Source: CBCXTT01 sp965178295 (lineage in GTDB: Bacteria; Pseudomonadota; Alphaproteobacteria; UBA7879). Taken from it: a stretch of DNA of 64,000 nt. Below are positions 42,547 through 52,426 of the stretch, in pieces. The notes below the pieces were generated by a model, which made no database searches, was not told the DNA's origin, and saw nothing but the letters and a program-made list of their open reading frames with translations. The stretch covers positions 248,001-312,000 of the forward strand of contig CBCXTT010000002.1 in the NCBI GenBank assembly GCA_965178295.1, written 5' to 3'. The translations under genes and the position numbers were made by a program. The stretch's first letter is position 1. Every line of letters begins with the position of its first letter.

Positions 42547-45500
42547 ATGGAATTTGCGCGCCATTTTACGACTGAAGGGCAATCGCCCTATGCGAGGGTA
42601 TCTTTCAAAAAAACGTCATGTGAGATTAGAAATCCCGATGGTTCGGTTGTATTTATGCTAGATGATGTTGAGGTGCCCACGGCTTGGTCTCGGGTCGCAT
42701 CCGATGTTTTGGCACAAAAATATTTTCGTAAGGCTGGTGTGCCAAAATTTCTTAAGACCGTTTCCGAACAAGATGTGCCTCAATGGTTATGGCGACATAA
42801 AGCAGATAAAAATGCATTATCAGCGCTTAAAGAAAAAGATCGCTATGTTTCAGAATCGCGCTCAACCCAAGTTTTTGATCGCATGGCGGGTGCATGGACA
42901 TATTGGGGCTGGAAAGGTGGATATTTTTCCAGTGAGAAAGACGCCCAAGTGTTTAATGATGAATTGCGCTATATGCTTTGTCACCAGATGTGTGCACCGA
43001 ATTCTCCGCAATGGTTTAATACTGGCCTGCATTGGGCCTATGGCATTAATGGACCTGCGCAAGGACACTACTATATAGATCCAGACACACAAGAACCTGT
43101 ATCGTCAACTAGCTCTTATGAACGACCTCAGCCACACGCGTGCTTTATTCAAAGCGTTAAAGATGATTTGGTGAATGAAGGTGGTATCATGGATCTTTGG
43201 GTACAGGAGGCTCGGCTCTTTAAATATGGGTCTGGCACCGGATCTAATTTCTCCAGAATTCGTGGTAACGGAGAACCCTTATCTGGTGGTGGGCGATCTT
43301 CTGGAATGATGAGCTTTTTGCGCATTGGAGATCGTGCTGCAGGAGCGATTAAATCTGGCGGCACAACGCGTCGTGCAGCGAAGATGGTAACAGTTGATGT
43401 AGACCATCCTGATATTGAGGAGTATATTAACTGGAAAGTTGCAGAAGAGCAGAAAGTAGCCGCGTTGGTTACGGGGTCTAAGCAGCTGAAGAAACATCTA
43501 ACGTCTATTATGAACGCATGCCATGACGGTGAGGTGACTGCAACAGATCCACAGTTAAACAGCATACTGAACTCAACTATTAAGGCAGCGCGTGCGGCCT
43601 CTGTGCCAGACAACTGTATTCAGCGCATCCTTCAGCTCGCAGAACAAGGAAAAACAACATTTCGAGTAGAAGAATTTGATACTGACTGGACGTCAGAGGC
43701 ATATGTTACGATCTCAGGACAAAATTCTAACAACTCTGTGCGCGTGACAAATGATTTTTTAAATCGTGCGATTGATGGAAAAACTTGGGATTTAATTCGT
43801 CGTACGGATGGCAAGATTGCAAAAACTGTTGATGCAAACACGCTATGGAATGACATTGCGTACGCTGCGTGGGCATGTGCCGATCCTGGTGTGCAATTCG
43901 ATACAACGATTAATGAGTGGCATACATGTCCTAACAGTGGGCGTATTAATGCTTCGAATCCCTGTTCCGAGTACATGTTTTTGGATGATACAGCTTGCAA
44001 TTTAGCGTCTATTAATCTTATGCACTTTTATACACCAGAGGCAGCCCAAGCGTTTGATGTGGCGGGATATAAATATGCTATACGTCTTTTGACCGTTATG
44101 TTGGAGGTGTCTGTTTATATGTCGCAGCTACCCTCTAAAGCGCTGGCTATTGGCACATATGATTTTCGCACGCTTGGCCTGGGTTATGCAAATATAGGCG
44201 GTCTTTTGATGTCTATGGGTCTGCCCTATGATAGCGGTGAAGGGCGTGCACTTTCTGGTGCATTGGCAGCAATTATGACAGGAGTTTCCTATGAAACATC
44301 TGCTGAAATGGCGGGCGCACTAGGTGCTTTCTCTAAATACAAAGACAATGCACAAGATATGTTGAGAGTGATACGTAATCATCAGCGTGCGGTATATGGG
44401 GAGCGCGATGGATATGAGAAACTTGAAATACTACCTGTGCCGCTTGACCACAAAAATTGTCCTATTCCTTCATTGATTGCAGAGGCAAAGCGTGCGTGGG
44501 ATCGCGCCCTTGCTCTAGGCGAAAAGAATGGCTATAGAAATGCGCAAACAACAGTGATTGCCCCAACGGGCACAATTGGGCTTGTCATGGATTGTGATAC
44601 GACCGGTATAGAGCCCGATTTTGCCTTAGTAAAATTTAAAACACTTGCAGGGGGTGGGTATTTTAAAATAATTAATAAGATGGTGCCTAATGCTCTGAAG
44701 AAGCTAGGATACACCCGGGCACAAATTGAAGATATGATTTTGTATGCTACAGGGCATGGGACACTTGAAGGCGCCCCTGGTGTGAACTTCTCGGCCCTTA
44801 GGGAGAAAGGATTTACAGATGATATTCTTGCAGCGCTGAAGGATGGACTGAAGACAGATTTTGATATTACGTTTTCTTTTAACAAATGGTCCTTAGGAGA
44901 GGATTTTTGTCGCGATGTTCTTGGTTTGAGCAATGCACAGCTTGAGGATTCATCATTAGATATTTTACGCCACCTAGGCTTTTCTCGTCAGGATATTGAT
45001 AGTGCGAATGCCTTTTGTTGTGGAACAATGACTCTAGAGGGTGCTCCGCATTTACAGGAGAAGCATTTGCCGGTCTTTGATTGCGCGAATCTATGTGGTC
45101 GCCTGGGTACAAGGCATCTATCAGCAGAAAGTCATATTCGTATGATGGCAGCCGCACAACCTTTTTTGTCGGGGGCTATTTCTAAAACAATTAACATGCC
45201 ATGCAATGCCAAAATTAAGGATTGTAAAACGGCCTATGAGCTGTCTTGGGCGTTAGGGCTTAAATCTAATGCACTGTATCGCGATGGATCTAAATTGTCT
45301 CAACCATTGAGTACCAGTTTTTTAGGTGTAGAAGATGATGATCCGATAGCGGATATTGATACACTGAATATGGTCTCTTCGGAAACGGCACGGACAACCC
45401 AGATTGTTGAAAAGATAATAGAGCAGGTGATTCACAATCATGAGCGTCGTCCATTGCCGCTGCGTCGCAAAGGATATACGCAAAAAGCCTCGGTTGGAGG

Positions 45501-46185
45501 GCATAAGGTATATCTGCGTACGGGCGAATATAGAGACGGAACACTTGGTGAGATTTTCATTGATATGCACAAAGAAGGTGCTGCGTTTCGAAGTTTGATG
45601 AATAACTTTGCTATGGCAATATCTATAGGCCTGCAATACGGTGTGCCACTAGACGAATTTGTGGAGGCCTTTACGTTTACGCGTTTTGAACCAGCTGGCA
45701 CAGTGACTGGTAATGATGTGATTAAAGTAGCGACTTCTATCCTTGATTACATTTTTCGTGAATTGGCAATTTCCTACGCAGGACGCTCAGATTTAGCTCA
45801 CGTCAGTTTAGATTTGACTCCTGACACGGTGGGTGAGGTGTCCAAGTATGGAATGACGCCACCGGATATGGACAGCGATGAGAAAGACAGCGCAACCAGT
45901 ACTGGATTTATACGGAGTAACTTATATGTGCTTCAAGGCGGGCGTGAGCGCAACAATATGCCGCCCCACCAATATGAAGCAACTTCAGCTGTAGTGACAG
46001 ATGAAGCAGAGCCTGAAACAGGAGATGCACAAGCGGATTTTAAATCCAAACCTAGCGCTGCAGAGAAAGCGCGTCTTCAGGGATTTGAGGGAGATGCGTG
46101 TCATGACTGCGGTAACTTCACACTTGTGCGGAATGGGACTTGTTTTAAGTGCAATACGTGCGGTAGTGCAAGCGGGTGTTCTTAA
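42547..46185 (+). CDS. nrdJ: Vitamin B12-dependent (class II) ribonucleotide reductase
   Basis: It makes deoxyribonucleotides using adenosylcobalamin, with or without oxygen. The ATG at 42547 follows GGGGAAA and gives the start EFARHFTTEGQSPY; the longer frame would begin inside a NrdR site. Motifs include HQMCAPNSPQWFNTG, HACFIQSVKDDLV, NPCSEYMFLDDTACNLASINL, APTGTIGLVMDCDTTGIEPDFAL and a C-terminal zinc finger CHDCGNF, CFKCNTCG. Length about 1212 fits the long family type. The cell must take up or make cobalamin. No cobalamin riboswitch is visible upstream. Confidence 0.97.
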   Translation: MEFARHFTTEGQSPYARVSFKKTSCEIRNPDGSVVFMLDDVEVPTAWSRVASDVLAQKYFRKAGVPKFLKTVSEQDVPQWLWRHKADKNALSALKEKDRYVSESRSTQVFDRMAGAWTYWGWKGGYFSSEKDAQVFNDELRYMLCHQMCAPNSPQWFNTGLHWAYGINGPAQGHYYIDPDTQEPVSSTSSYERPQPHACFIQSVKDDLVNEGGIMDLWVQEARLFKYGSGTGSNFSRIRGNGEPLSGGGRSSGMMSFLRIGDRAAGAIKSGGTTRRAAKMVTVDVDHPDIEEYINWKVAEEQKVAALVTGSKQLKKHLTSIMNACHDGEVTATDPQLNSILNSTIKAARAASVPDNCIQRILQLAEQGKTTFRVEEFDTDWTSEAYVTISGQNSNNSVRVTNDFLNRAIDGKTWDLIRRTDGKIAKTVDANTLWNDIAYAAWACADPGVQFDTTINEWHTCPNSGRINASNPCSEYMFLDDTACNLASINLMHFYTPEAAQAFDVAGYKYAIRLLTVMLEVSVYMSQLPSKALAIGTYDFRTLGLGYANIGGLLMSMGLPYDSGEGRALSGALAAIMTGVSYETSAEMAGALGAFSKYKDNAQDMLRVIRNHQRAVYGERDGYEKLEILPVPLDHKNCPIPSLIAEAKRAWDRALALGEKNGYRNAQTTVIAPTGTIGLVMDCDTTGIEPDFALVKFKTLAGGGYFKIINKMVPNALKKLGYTRAQIEDMILYATGHGTLEGAPGVNFSALREKGFTDDILAALKDGLKTDFDITFSFNKWSLGEDFCRDVLGLSNAQLEDSSLDILRHLGFSRQDIDSANAFCCGTMTLEGAPHLQEKHLPVFDCANLCGRLGTRHLSAESHIRMMAAAQPFLSGAISKTINMPCNAKIKDCKTAYELSWALGLKSNALYRDGSKLSQPLSTSFLGVEDDDPIADIDTLNMVSSETARTTQIVEKIIEQVIHNHERRPLPLRRKGYTQKASVGGHKVYLRTGEYRDGTLGEIFIDMHKEGAAFRSLMNNFAMAISIGLQYGVPLDEFVEAFTFTRFEPAGTVTGNDVIKVATSILDYIFRELAISYAGRSDLAHVSLDLTPDTVGEVSKYGMTPPDMDSDEKDSATSTGFIRSNLYVLQGGRERNNMPPHQYEATSAVVTDEAEPETGDAQADFKSKPSAAEKARLQGFEGDACHDCGNFTLVRNGTCFKCNTCGSASGCS

Positions 46186-48021
46186 GACCAAAAATGGGCG
46201 CACGATGATTGTCAAACCGTGAGTGCAAAGCGGCGTCCTACACTCTTTTGGAGGCTATCGTTTATGCGCGCTATTCTCTGTAAATACATAGGCGCGAGGG
46301 GTACTTGATCTGTCAACATTTTTCAGGTATTGGTGGCTTTTTTATGCCTAAGGCATCACATTTTTTTAGGATATTTTTGCATTGAGTAATTTAGAAAATT
46401 TTTTCCGGATCCTCTGACTGCGCACTCTGTTGCAGATTCAGAGGCCCTGAACTATCTGTAGATAGTGTGCCAATCGTCTATTGCACGAGTGCAGGCGTAT
46501 CTGGTCTGTATTTATCTATTGCGCCTGATTTGCATTGTGTCTGTTCCGTTTTATGTGGTGCTTCATCTTACTATAAGAATTTTTTAGTATAGTATCGCTA
46601 TTGTGGAGAATAGGTGCTCTCTTGATCAGACGGATACAGTATGGATGATGCAGAAGCGCATCCGTCTGTATTTGATGCTGCAATGCTCCCGCTCACAACA
46701 GATTTGCACAGAATTGTTGTATCGGTTAGATGATAGAAAGATGATTTTGAACTACCGCACGCATTAACAGATACGCACAATGATTGGAGATACTATTTGA
46801 TAATGACATATATATCTGAGCGACTATGAGTTAGACACTAATACTGTGTTGTAGGCTATGCGTCCTGTGCTTTCCTATTTTGCATTGTCACTGCATTACA
46901 CTATTTCGAAAGTTTTTTCCTACCCAGTGTCTTCTATGATTAGTACAGCATTTTCTATATGACAAGCCTCCTGTGTCCTTGAAATCCTATTGCAGAGAGG
47001 ATTCTGAGTGTTGGCTTGTGTCACTTCTGAATGGCGTGCATGATGCAGCCTGTCGGCCCTGTCAGGCAATTCCTTTTCCTCTTCGAGATGCCATGCCTGT
47101 AGACATGCTGATATACTTAAATACTCACGGTTCATAATGGTTGGACGTGGGTATACCTGACCTACCTACTCCTAGAGGGGGTTCGTATGTTAGTATGCGC
47201 GCGGTGGTGTACGGGGAAGCGGATTTCTCCATACGGTGGTTGGTCTTCGGGGGGGGTGTTCTCTATCGGCTGACACTACAAATCATCATATCCCCCAAAA
47301 AACGCTGACCAACTCTCCCCGAGCAATGCAGGAAACGGCAACAATAATTAGTACGCTTTTTAAACAGGTCTTTTTGAGCGCTTTTTTGCGCGTATATTGA
47401 CTGTTTCTTTATCAGATATAGTGCCTATCTACTGTTTAGGGTATACCCAAAAAACTGCAGGCCCAAGGCGAAGGTAATCCCTGAATTCTGGAGATTGATG
47501 TATTGTTGGACTTGTCGTTATCTTGCACCTTAGTTATTTCTCTGCTTGGTTTTGTTAACTCATATTCTTATGTTGCGCGAGAACAGATAGACGTTCTATG
47601 AACGGGCGGTTGAAAAAGCCTGGAATGCTTAGTGTGTGCGCTTTTCGTGGCGATTCTTTTCTTTTGCTTAGATGTCCGTATGGCCTCTATTCCTTATTTT
47701 CTATAAGATAGCATAATAAAGATGGGGCAGGGTATCAGAGAATACTTTTCTGCATATTCTTAATCTACTTTCAAGATTTGCAAGGATTTTGCGTACAGCC
47801 TACAATTTTAGCAATCACAGCATTAAAGATAGAACACTCAAAATGTGCTTACTTTTTAGGTTGGGGGGGGAGTTATGTGGTTCTAGGAGTGCATGAAAGG
47901 CGTGCCTGTAACATTTATGCATACGCTGTTTTTTTTGTAACAGGATCACGATGTGCGATATTTTTTTGTTCGACAAGAATTATAGTGCGTCTATTGGAAT
48001 AGACGATCGATCCTCCTTTTT
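46186..48021 (+). other. 1.8-kb gene-free region
   Basis: This is the longest stretch without a supportable gene. Short frames (for example 47778-48002 plus and 46920-47135 minus) lack family features. It contains an inverted repeat CAGACGGAT/ATCCGTCTG (46627-46668) and a set of nested GC stems at 47212-47321. It is probably decayed gene material plus possible small RNA. Confidence 0.55.
47212..47321 (+). other. Nested helices, candidate structured non-coding RNA
   Basis: Three stems nest without conflict: CGGGG (47212-47216) with CCCCG (47317-47321); GTTGGTC (47239-47245) with GACCAAC (47307-47313); GGGGG (47250-47254) with CCCCC (47292-47296). The local GC content is higher than in the surrounding gap. 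I recognise no SRP, RNase P or 6S RNA signature. The strand is uncertain. Confidence 0.3.
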
Positions 48022-48588
48022 TCAAATGTCAGTAGTGACCCATTTAACAGACAGCCCATAATTTTTAGTGTGTTTTACAAGCAAACTACGCAAGATAAAA
48101 TAGGCAATAATAAACGTGAGGATGTTTTCACCTAAAAGAAGCCAACAAGGCTTTGATCGCTGCATATAAAAAAAATCACTTAAAACGAGAGGGGTTGTAA
48201 ATAATTCGAGACGCCAAATCCATCGCCACCAGAATTTTGCATGACCGTAGGGTTGACTCAATACAAGAGTGCCATGTATGCGTTGGTTATACATGGTATA
48301 AGGGCGATATATTGCACAGCATACAAGAAAAAATGTAAGAGCGCTCCAGCTTAGGTAGCTTATTGCTTTCATCCCAAGAAAAGCATATTTTGTGTAGAGT
48401 GCAGGATATATATATACTGTCGGGTCCATTGCAAAGGCGAAAAAAGTAGGCGAGCATTGTACATTGAGGCCCTTCATGCTAAGCCACATGCTCATACACA
48501 CAATACAAGTGACAAGAGTACCAACCCAGGTCATGCGCCATAGAACAAGCCATGCTAAATATGACACCTTATCAAGGCACTTTACCAT
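48022..48588 (-). CDS. Unrecognised multi-pass membrane protein
   Basis: The 188-residue protein has about four or five hydrophobic segments (WVGTLVTCIVCMSMWL; AISYLSWSALTFFLVCCAIY; a last segment LLLGENILTFIIAYFILRSLL) and a basic, aromatic-rich loop between them (PYTMYNQRIHG, KFWWRWIWRLE). I recognise no family. It lies just downstream of the ABC-F gene on the same strand, with 26 bases between them, so co-transcription is possible. Alone its function cannot be inferred. Confidence 0.6.
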   Translation of the reverse strand: MVKCLDKVSYLAWLVLWRMTWVGTLVTCIVCMSMWLSMKGLNVQCSPTFFAFAMDPTVYIYPALYTKYAFLGMKAISYLSWSALTFFLVCCAIYRPYTMYNQRIHGTLVLSQPYGHAKFWWRWIWRLELFTTPLVLSDFFYMQRSKPCWLLLGENILTFIIAYFILRSLLVKHTKNYGLSVKWVTTDI

Positions 48589-48614
48589 AAATTTATTTTA
48601 TCCACACGTTTTAT

Positions 48615-50234
48615 TCATGGTCTGTGTTTTTTTCGCTCCTTATTGTTTGCCTTTTTAGGTTTATTTTTATTCCATTTCACTCCTAAAATATCCTGGTAAT
48701 AGTCATTCAAGTTACCATCAAAGGAGGAAATGGTTCCGACTTGAGCAACCCATATTTTATGTGTTGTAACTTCTAACAGATTCCAGTCATGACTAATTAA
48801 AATAACAGCGCCATTAAAATTGTTGATTGCAATAGCCAAGGATTCTCTTGTTTCAATATCTAAGTGGTTTGTCGGTTCATCTAAGATTAATAGATGTGGT
48901 TTATTATAGCTCAGCTCAGCAAAGACAACCCTTGTTTTTTCGCCACCCGATAAGTTGCCCATACGTGTTTCAATCTGGTCTGACGATATGCCAAATCGTC
49001 CCAAGAAAGCACGTACTTTTTCATTCGTGGCCTCTTTCATGAAGCGAGAAAAATATGCGTAAGGTGTTTGGTCCATTGGCAGCTCATCCGTCTGATGTTG
49101 CTGGAAAAATCCGACTTTAAAGTTATTATAGACTAGACGCTTCCCCTTTAATGGATCAAGAGCACCCGAAATGATTTTTGCAAATGTACTTTTACCATTT
49201 CCATTAGGTCCTAACAAGGCGATTCGATCATCTGGGTCAAGTCTTTGGTTGAGATTTCTTAGTACAATATTGCTTCCATAGCCAGCTGACACGTTTTCTA
49301 ACGTTAATAGAGGAGGCGCACACTTTGCAACATTGGGAAATGAAAGTGTTAAAGTAGGGTCGTTGTGTATGAGGCGTACTTCTTCCATTTTTTCTAATCG
49401 TTTAATTCGGCTTTGTGCCTGTTTTGCCTTTTTTGCTTGTGCGCGAAAGCGATCAACGAAGCTCTGTAAATGTGTACGTATTTTCTCCTGTTTTGCAGCC
49501 GATGCACGTCTTTGTGCTGTGAGCTCTAGAAATTTATTTTCATAATCATCAAAATTACCTCTATAAAAAGTAATCTCTTTATTGTGAATATGAAAAACAC
49601 CATCTGCAATCTCATTGATAATATAACGGTCATGACTAATAAGCAGTAATGCTTTTGGATATGTTTTTAAATATTTTGTGAGCCAAAGCGTTGATTCTAG
49701 ATCTAAGTGGTTGCTCGGTTCATCTAGTAAGAGGAGGTCAGGAGTGAGAAACAGGGAAGATGCCAGTGCAATACGCATTTTCCACCCTCCTGAAAATGAA
49801 GAGATAGGCCGTATCTGATCTGCGTGTGAAAAACCAAGACCAAGTAATATTTTTGCAGCACGTGCATCTGCTGTATATGCCTCAATTTTATTGAGGCGTT
49901 CGCAAATGTCTGAAATATCTTGTGCGTCTGTTGAAATTTCAATGCGCTTCATCAAGTCTGTGTATTCCGCATCACTTGCGAGCACAAATTCAATGGGAGT
50001 TGCATCTCCAGAAGGCGTTTCTTGTCGCACTGTTGCAATTTTAATCCCATTTTGCGTTGTGATTACCCCATGATCTGGGTTATCAGACCCTAATATCAGT
50101 CGGAAGAGTGTGCTTTTTCCAATACCATTACGGCCTACAATTGCGGCATTCTGGCCCATGGATAGGTGCAATGATGCGTGATCAAAGAGTGTGCGGCCCT
50201 GTATTCGGTATGTAATATCTTGTATGTCGAGCAT
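48615..50234 (-). CDS. ABC-F family ATPase (translation factor type)
   Basis: This is a soluble twin-ATPase protein without membrane domain; ABC-F proteins act at the ribosomal E site to relieve stalls. Two ABC domains are clear: GRNGIGKSTLFRL with SSFSGGWKMRIALA and LLLLDEPSNHLD, then GPNGNGKSTFAKI with GNLSGGEKTRVVFAEL and LLILDEPTNHLD. The linker between is highly charged (about 240-290), and the C-terminus is Lys-rich (KKANNKERKKHRP). Length 539 resembles the Uup/YheS-like subgroup; which one cannot be fixed by eye. Confidence 0.93.
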   Translation of the reverse strand: MLDIQDITYRIQGRTLFDHASLHLSMGQNAAIVGRNGIGKSTLFRLILGSDNPDHGVITTQNGIKIATVRQETPSGDATPIEFVLASDAEYTDLMKRIEISTDAQDISDICERLNKIEAYTADARAAKILLGLGFSHADQIRPISSFSGGWKMRIALASSLFLTPDLLLLDEPSNHLDLESTLWLTKYLKTYPKALLLISHDRYIINEIADGVFHIHNKEITFYRGNFDDYENKFLELTAQRRASAAKQEKIRTHLQSFVDRFRAQAKKAKQAQSRIKRLEKMEEVRLIHNDPTLTLSFPNVAKCAPPLLTLENVSAGYGSNIVLRNLNQRLDPDDRIALLGPNGNGKSTFAKIISGALDPLKGKRLVYNNFKVGFFQQHQTDELPMDQTPYAYFSRFMKEATNEKVRAFLGRFGISSDQIETRMGNLSGGEKTRVVFAELSYNKPHLLILDEPTNHLDIETRESLAIAINNFNGAVILISHDWNLLEVTTHKIWVAQVGTISSFDGNLNDYYQDILGVKWNKNKPKKANNKERKKHRP

Positions 50235-50268
50235 ATTGTGTCCTTTTTAAGGGCAGTATTTCCTATGC

Positions 50269-50299
50269 AAAAAGCCTACCCCGTTTTGGGGCAGGCTTT
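50269..50299 (-). terminator. Rho-independent terminator after rpsU
   Basis: AAAGCCT-A-CCCC (50271-50282) pairs with GGGG-C-AGGCTTT (50288-50299) around GTTTT, with one mismatch. On the minus strand it is followed by five T, so it ends the rpsU transcript before the ABC-F gene. Confidence 0.88.
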
Positions 50300-50323
50300 C
50301 TAAAATCTCATTTTCCAAAGATC

Positions 50324-50524
50324 CTATCCGTCTCGGAGCATTTTTTTTCTTTTGAGCTTGAGGCAGCGTCTAATAGCCTCATCTTTTTCACGTGCTTTGC
50401 GCTCAGAGGGCTTCTCATAATGACGACGGAGTTTCATTTCACGGAACAAACCTTCGCGTTGCATCTTCTTTTTCAAGACACGCATTGCTTGGTCTATATT
50501 GTTGTCCCTGACATGTACTTCCAT
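50324..50524 (-). CDS. rpsU: Ribosomal protein bS21
   Basis: This is a small basic protein of the 30S platform that helps mRNA selection. The 66-residue sequence has the family start VHVRDNNIDQAMRVLKKKMQREG, then FREMKLRRHYEKPSERKAREK and a Lys/Arg-rich C-terminal helix. An AGTAGGTGAATTTCC stretch before the ATG holds an AGG(T)GA ribosome site. A strong terminator follows. Confidence 0.97.
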   Translation of the reverse strand: MEVHVRDNNIDQAMRVLKKKMQREGLFREMKLRRHYEKPSERKAREKDEAIRRCLKLKRKKMLRDG

Positions 50525-50615
50525 GGAAATTCACCTACTTTCTAGTACATACGTTCGAATGCCCACTATATATAGCCTCTAGTAAAAGTCAATAGGGATT
50601 TTTCGTGATTCCTCT

Positions 50616-51818
50616 TTAGTGTGTCGTGTCTGTGCAGAATCTTACGATACACAGATTCAAGGTGTTTCCAAGCTCAATCACAATAAATGTACTACCTAGT
50701 GCAAACCACATATACAGAAAGGCTTTGTACCATAAAGCTAAGGATTTTTCTTTTTTATCAAGCTGCAACGCAATGTATGCTGGAAAAAGAGTGCTTAATA
50801 TGAGGAGTGCCACAGCAGCAAAGGCAATTGCCTCGACAAAAATCTGTGGGGCAAGTACGACGACGACCAGAGGAGGGAGAAATGTGATGAGCCCTCTATT
50901 TAAGGGGTTATTGTATTTTTTTCCTTTGAGCATGTCTTCAACAACATTGAGTAGGCCCAATGCAACACCTAAAAAAGATGTGAGTAGAGCTAACTGAGAA
51001 AAGATATCGAGCGCTTTTGGTAACCATGCTGAGTGCGTTGCTTTACCGATGCAGGAAATGAGTATCGGGAGTGTTGTGCTTTCTTTCGCAGGTATATGAC
51101 CCACAGTGCCAAAAATTATAATAAGCCAGCTTGCATAAATAATGAGTGGAATTGTCATTCCCCAAAGGAACACTTGACGAATTGCTTTTTTTTGTTCTTT
51201 CCCCATGTAGGCTACTACACCCGGTAGACTGCCGTGAAAACCAAAAGTTGAGATAAACATTGGAATAAGCGCCCAGAATTTTAAAGGTATTGCTTGAAGG
51301 CGAGGTTGCAGAGAATCTACTTGGATTGCCTGAAATCCTAAAAATGAAACAGCAGTAAACACAGAAATTTTTCCTACAAACAACCATCTGTTTGCATGGT
51401 CGATGATAGCTGTTTTAAAAACACAAATGATACCAAGAACCAAAATAAAGCCCAAAGATAGATATATAGATTGCATCTCTGGCCAGACTTGCTGAAGAAA
51501 GCTTGAAGCCCCAGAGGTGTAGGCGGCAATTAATGTGTAGGGCAGTCCCATTACAGCTAGCAATATGATTGTGCGTCCCCAGGGACCCAAGGTCTGCTGG
51601 GCCATGGTGTAAAAAGAACTTCCAGCTGGAAAATGATCGGATATTTTGAGACCAATCATTGAACTGGCAACCATAAAGAACCAAGAACCTAGTAATAGCA
51701 ATATTGTTTGTGTAAAGCCAATATCTAATGTTTGCAGGGGGAAAGCTAACATGCCTGCCCCAATCATTGTGCCTGCAACAATAAGCGTGGAACCTATAGC
51801 TTTTTTAATGCGGTGCAT
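50616..51818 (-). CDS. Aromatic amino acid permease (TyrP/Mtr, HAAAP family)
   Basis: This is a proton-coupled inner-membrane importer, about 11 helices, probably for tyrosine or tryptophan. The ATG at 51818 follows CAAGGAGCACACA and gives the family start IGSTLIVAGTMIGAGMLAFP, whose GTMIGAGMLA loop is the substrate-binding unwound helix. Other parts are FPAGSSFYTMAQQTLGPWGR and STFGFHGSLPGVVAYMG. Length is 400. The in-frame extension to 51977 is not family-like. Uptake of aromatic amino acids fits a host-dependent lifestyle. Confidence 0.92.
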   Translation of the reverse strand: MHRIKKAIGSTLIVAGTMIGAGMLAFPLQTLDIGFTQTILLLLGSWFFMVASSMIGLKISDHFPAGSSFYTMAQQTLGPWGRTIILLAVMGLPYTLIAAYTSGASSFLQQVWPEMQSIYLSLGFILVLGIICVFKTAIIDHANRWLFVGKISVFTAVSFLGFQAIQVDSLQPRLQAIPLKFWALIPMFISTFGFHGSLPGVVAYMGKEQKKAIRQVFLWGMTIPLIIYASWLIIIFGTVGHIPAKESTTLPILISCIGKATHSAWLPKALDIFSQLALLTSFLGVALGLLNVVEDMLKGKKYNNPLNRGLITFLPPLVVVVLAPQIFVEAIAFAAVALLILSTLFPAYIALQLDKKEKSLALWYKAFLYMWFALGSTFIVIELGNTLNLCIVRFCTDTTH

Positions 51819-52336
51819 TGTGTGCTCCTTGACCATCTGTAGTACACAATAATCCTGAACAACGCATCTGTCTATTTTATAGTAAGTATTTTCATGCACT
51901 GTATACTCAAAAGCTTTCTGTATGCGAGGAATACATTTGAGAGTACAGCGTATTTTGTATGCGCATTTGTGCCTCACCCTTTGATCTGCAGTATAGGATA
52001 TCAGAAAAAAGTTTTCTTGACCTTCTGTGTCATAAGGTATCTGGAGACGTCTCTCGGCATAGGCCGGGGTCCTTTGCCCACATGCTGGTCAATGTAATTC
52101 TGGGCCGTTTTGAGAGCCGTGTGCGCGCGTATCAGTCTATGAGTGTATTGGAATGATGCATCGATTGATCATGCCTGCTAGAAAAGTATAATATGCTATC
52201 AATATTGCTTGTATCCTGTTGCGTATTATATCCTGGGAATACGCAACAAGATGAATAGATATTTTGTATCCTCATGCAATCGCATTGATGCGAGAGTTAC
52301 TCTGAGAGTTTAAGAGTGTTGTCATGTGCTCTATAA
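51819..52336 (+). other. Gene-free stretch upstream of the permease
   Basis: There are 518 bases between the permease start and tRNA-Ser with no supportable gene, only short frames. Confidence 0.5.
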
Positions 52337-52426
52337 TGGCGGAGGAGGTGGGATTCGAACCCACGGTACTTGGTTCAGCACAACGGTTTTCGAGACCGCT
52401 CCATTCAACCGCTCTGGCACTCCTCC
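52337..52426 (-). tRNA. tRNA-Ser (anticodon CGA), CCA encoded
   Basis: On the minus strand GGAGGAG pairs with CTCCTCC before GCCA. The anticodon loop is CTCGAAA (anticodon CGA) on stem GCGGT/ACCGT. A long variable arm and T loop TTCGAAT are present, as expected for a class II tRNA. Confidence 0.96.

Noticed and set aside
46627..46668. Inverted repeat CAGACGGAT/ATCCGTCTG
   Set aside because: It is a 9-bp stem with a 24-base loop in decayed sequence, with no T run or neighbouring gene; likely chance.
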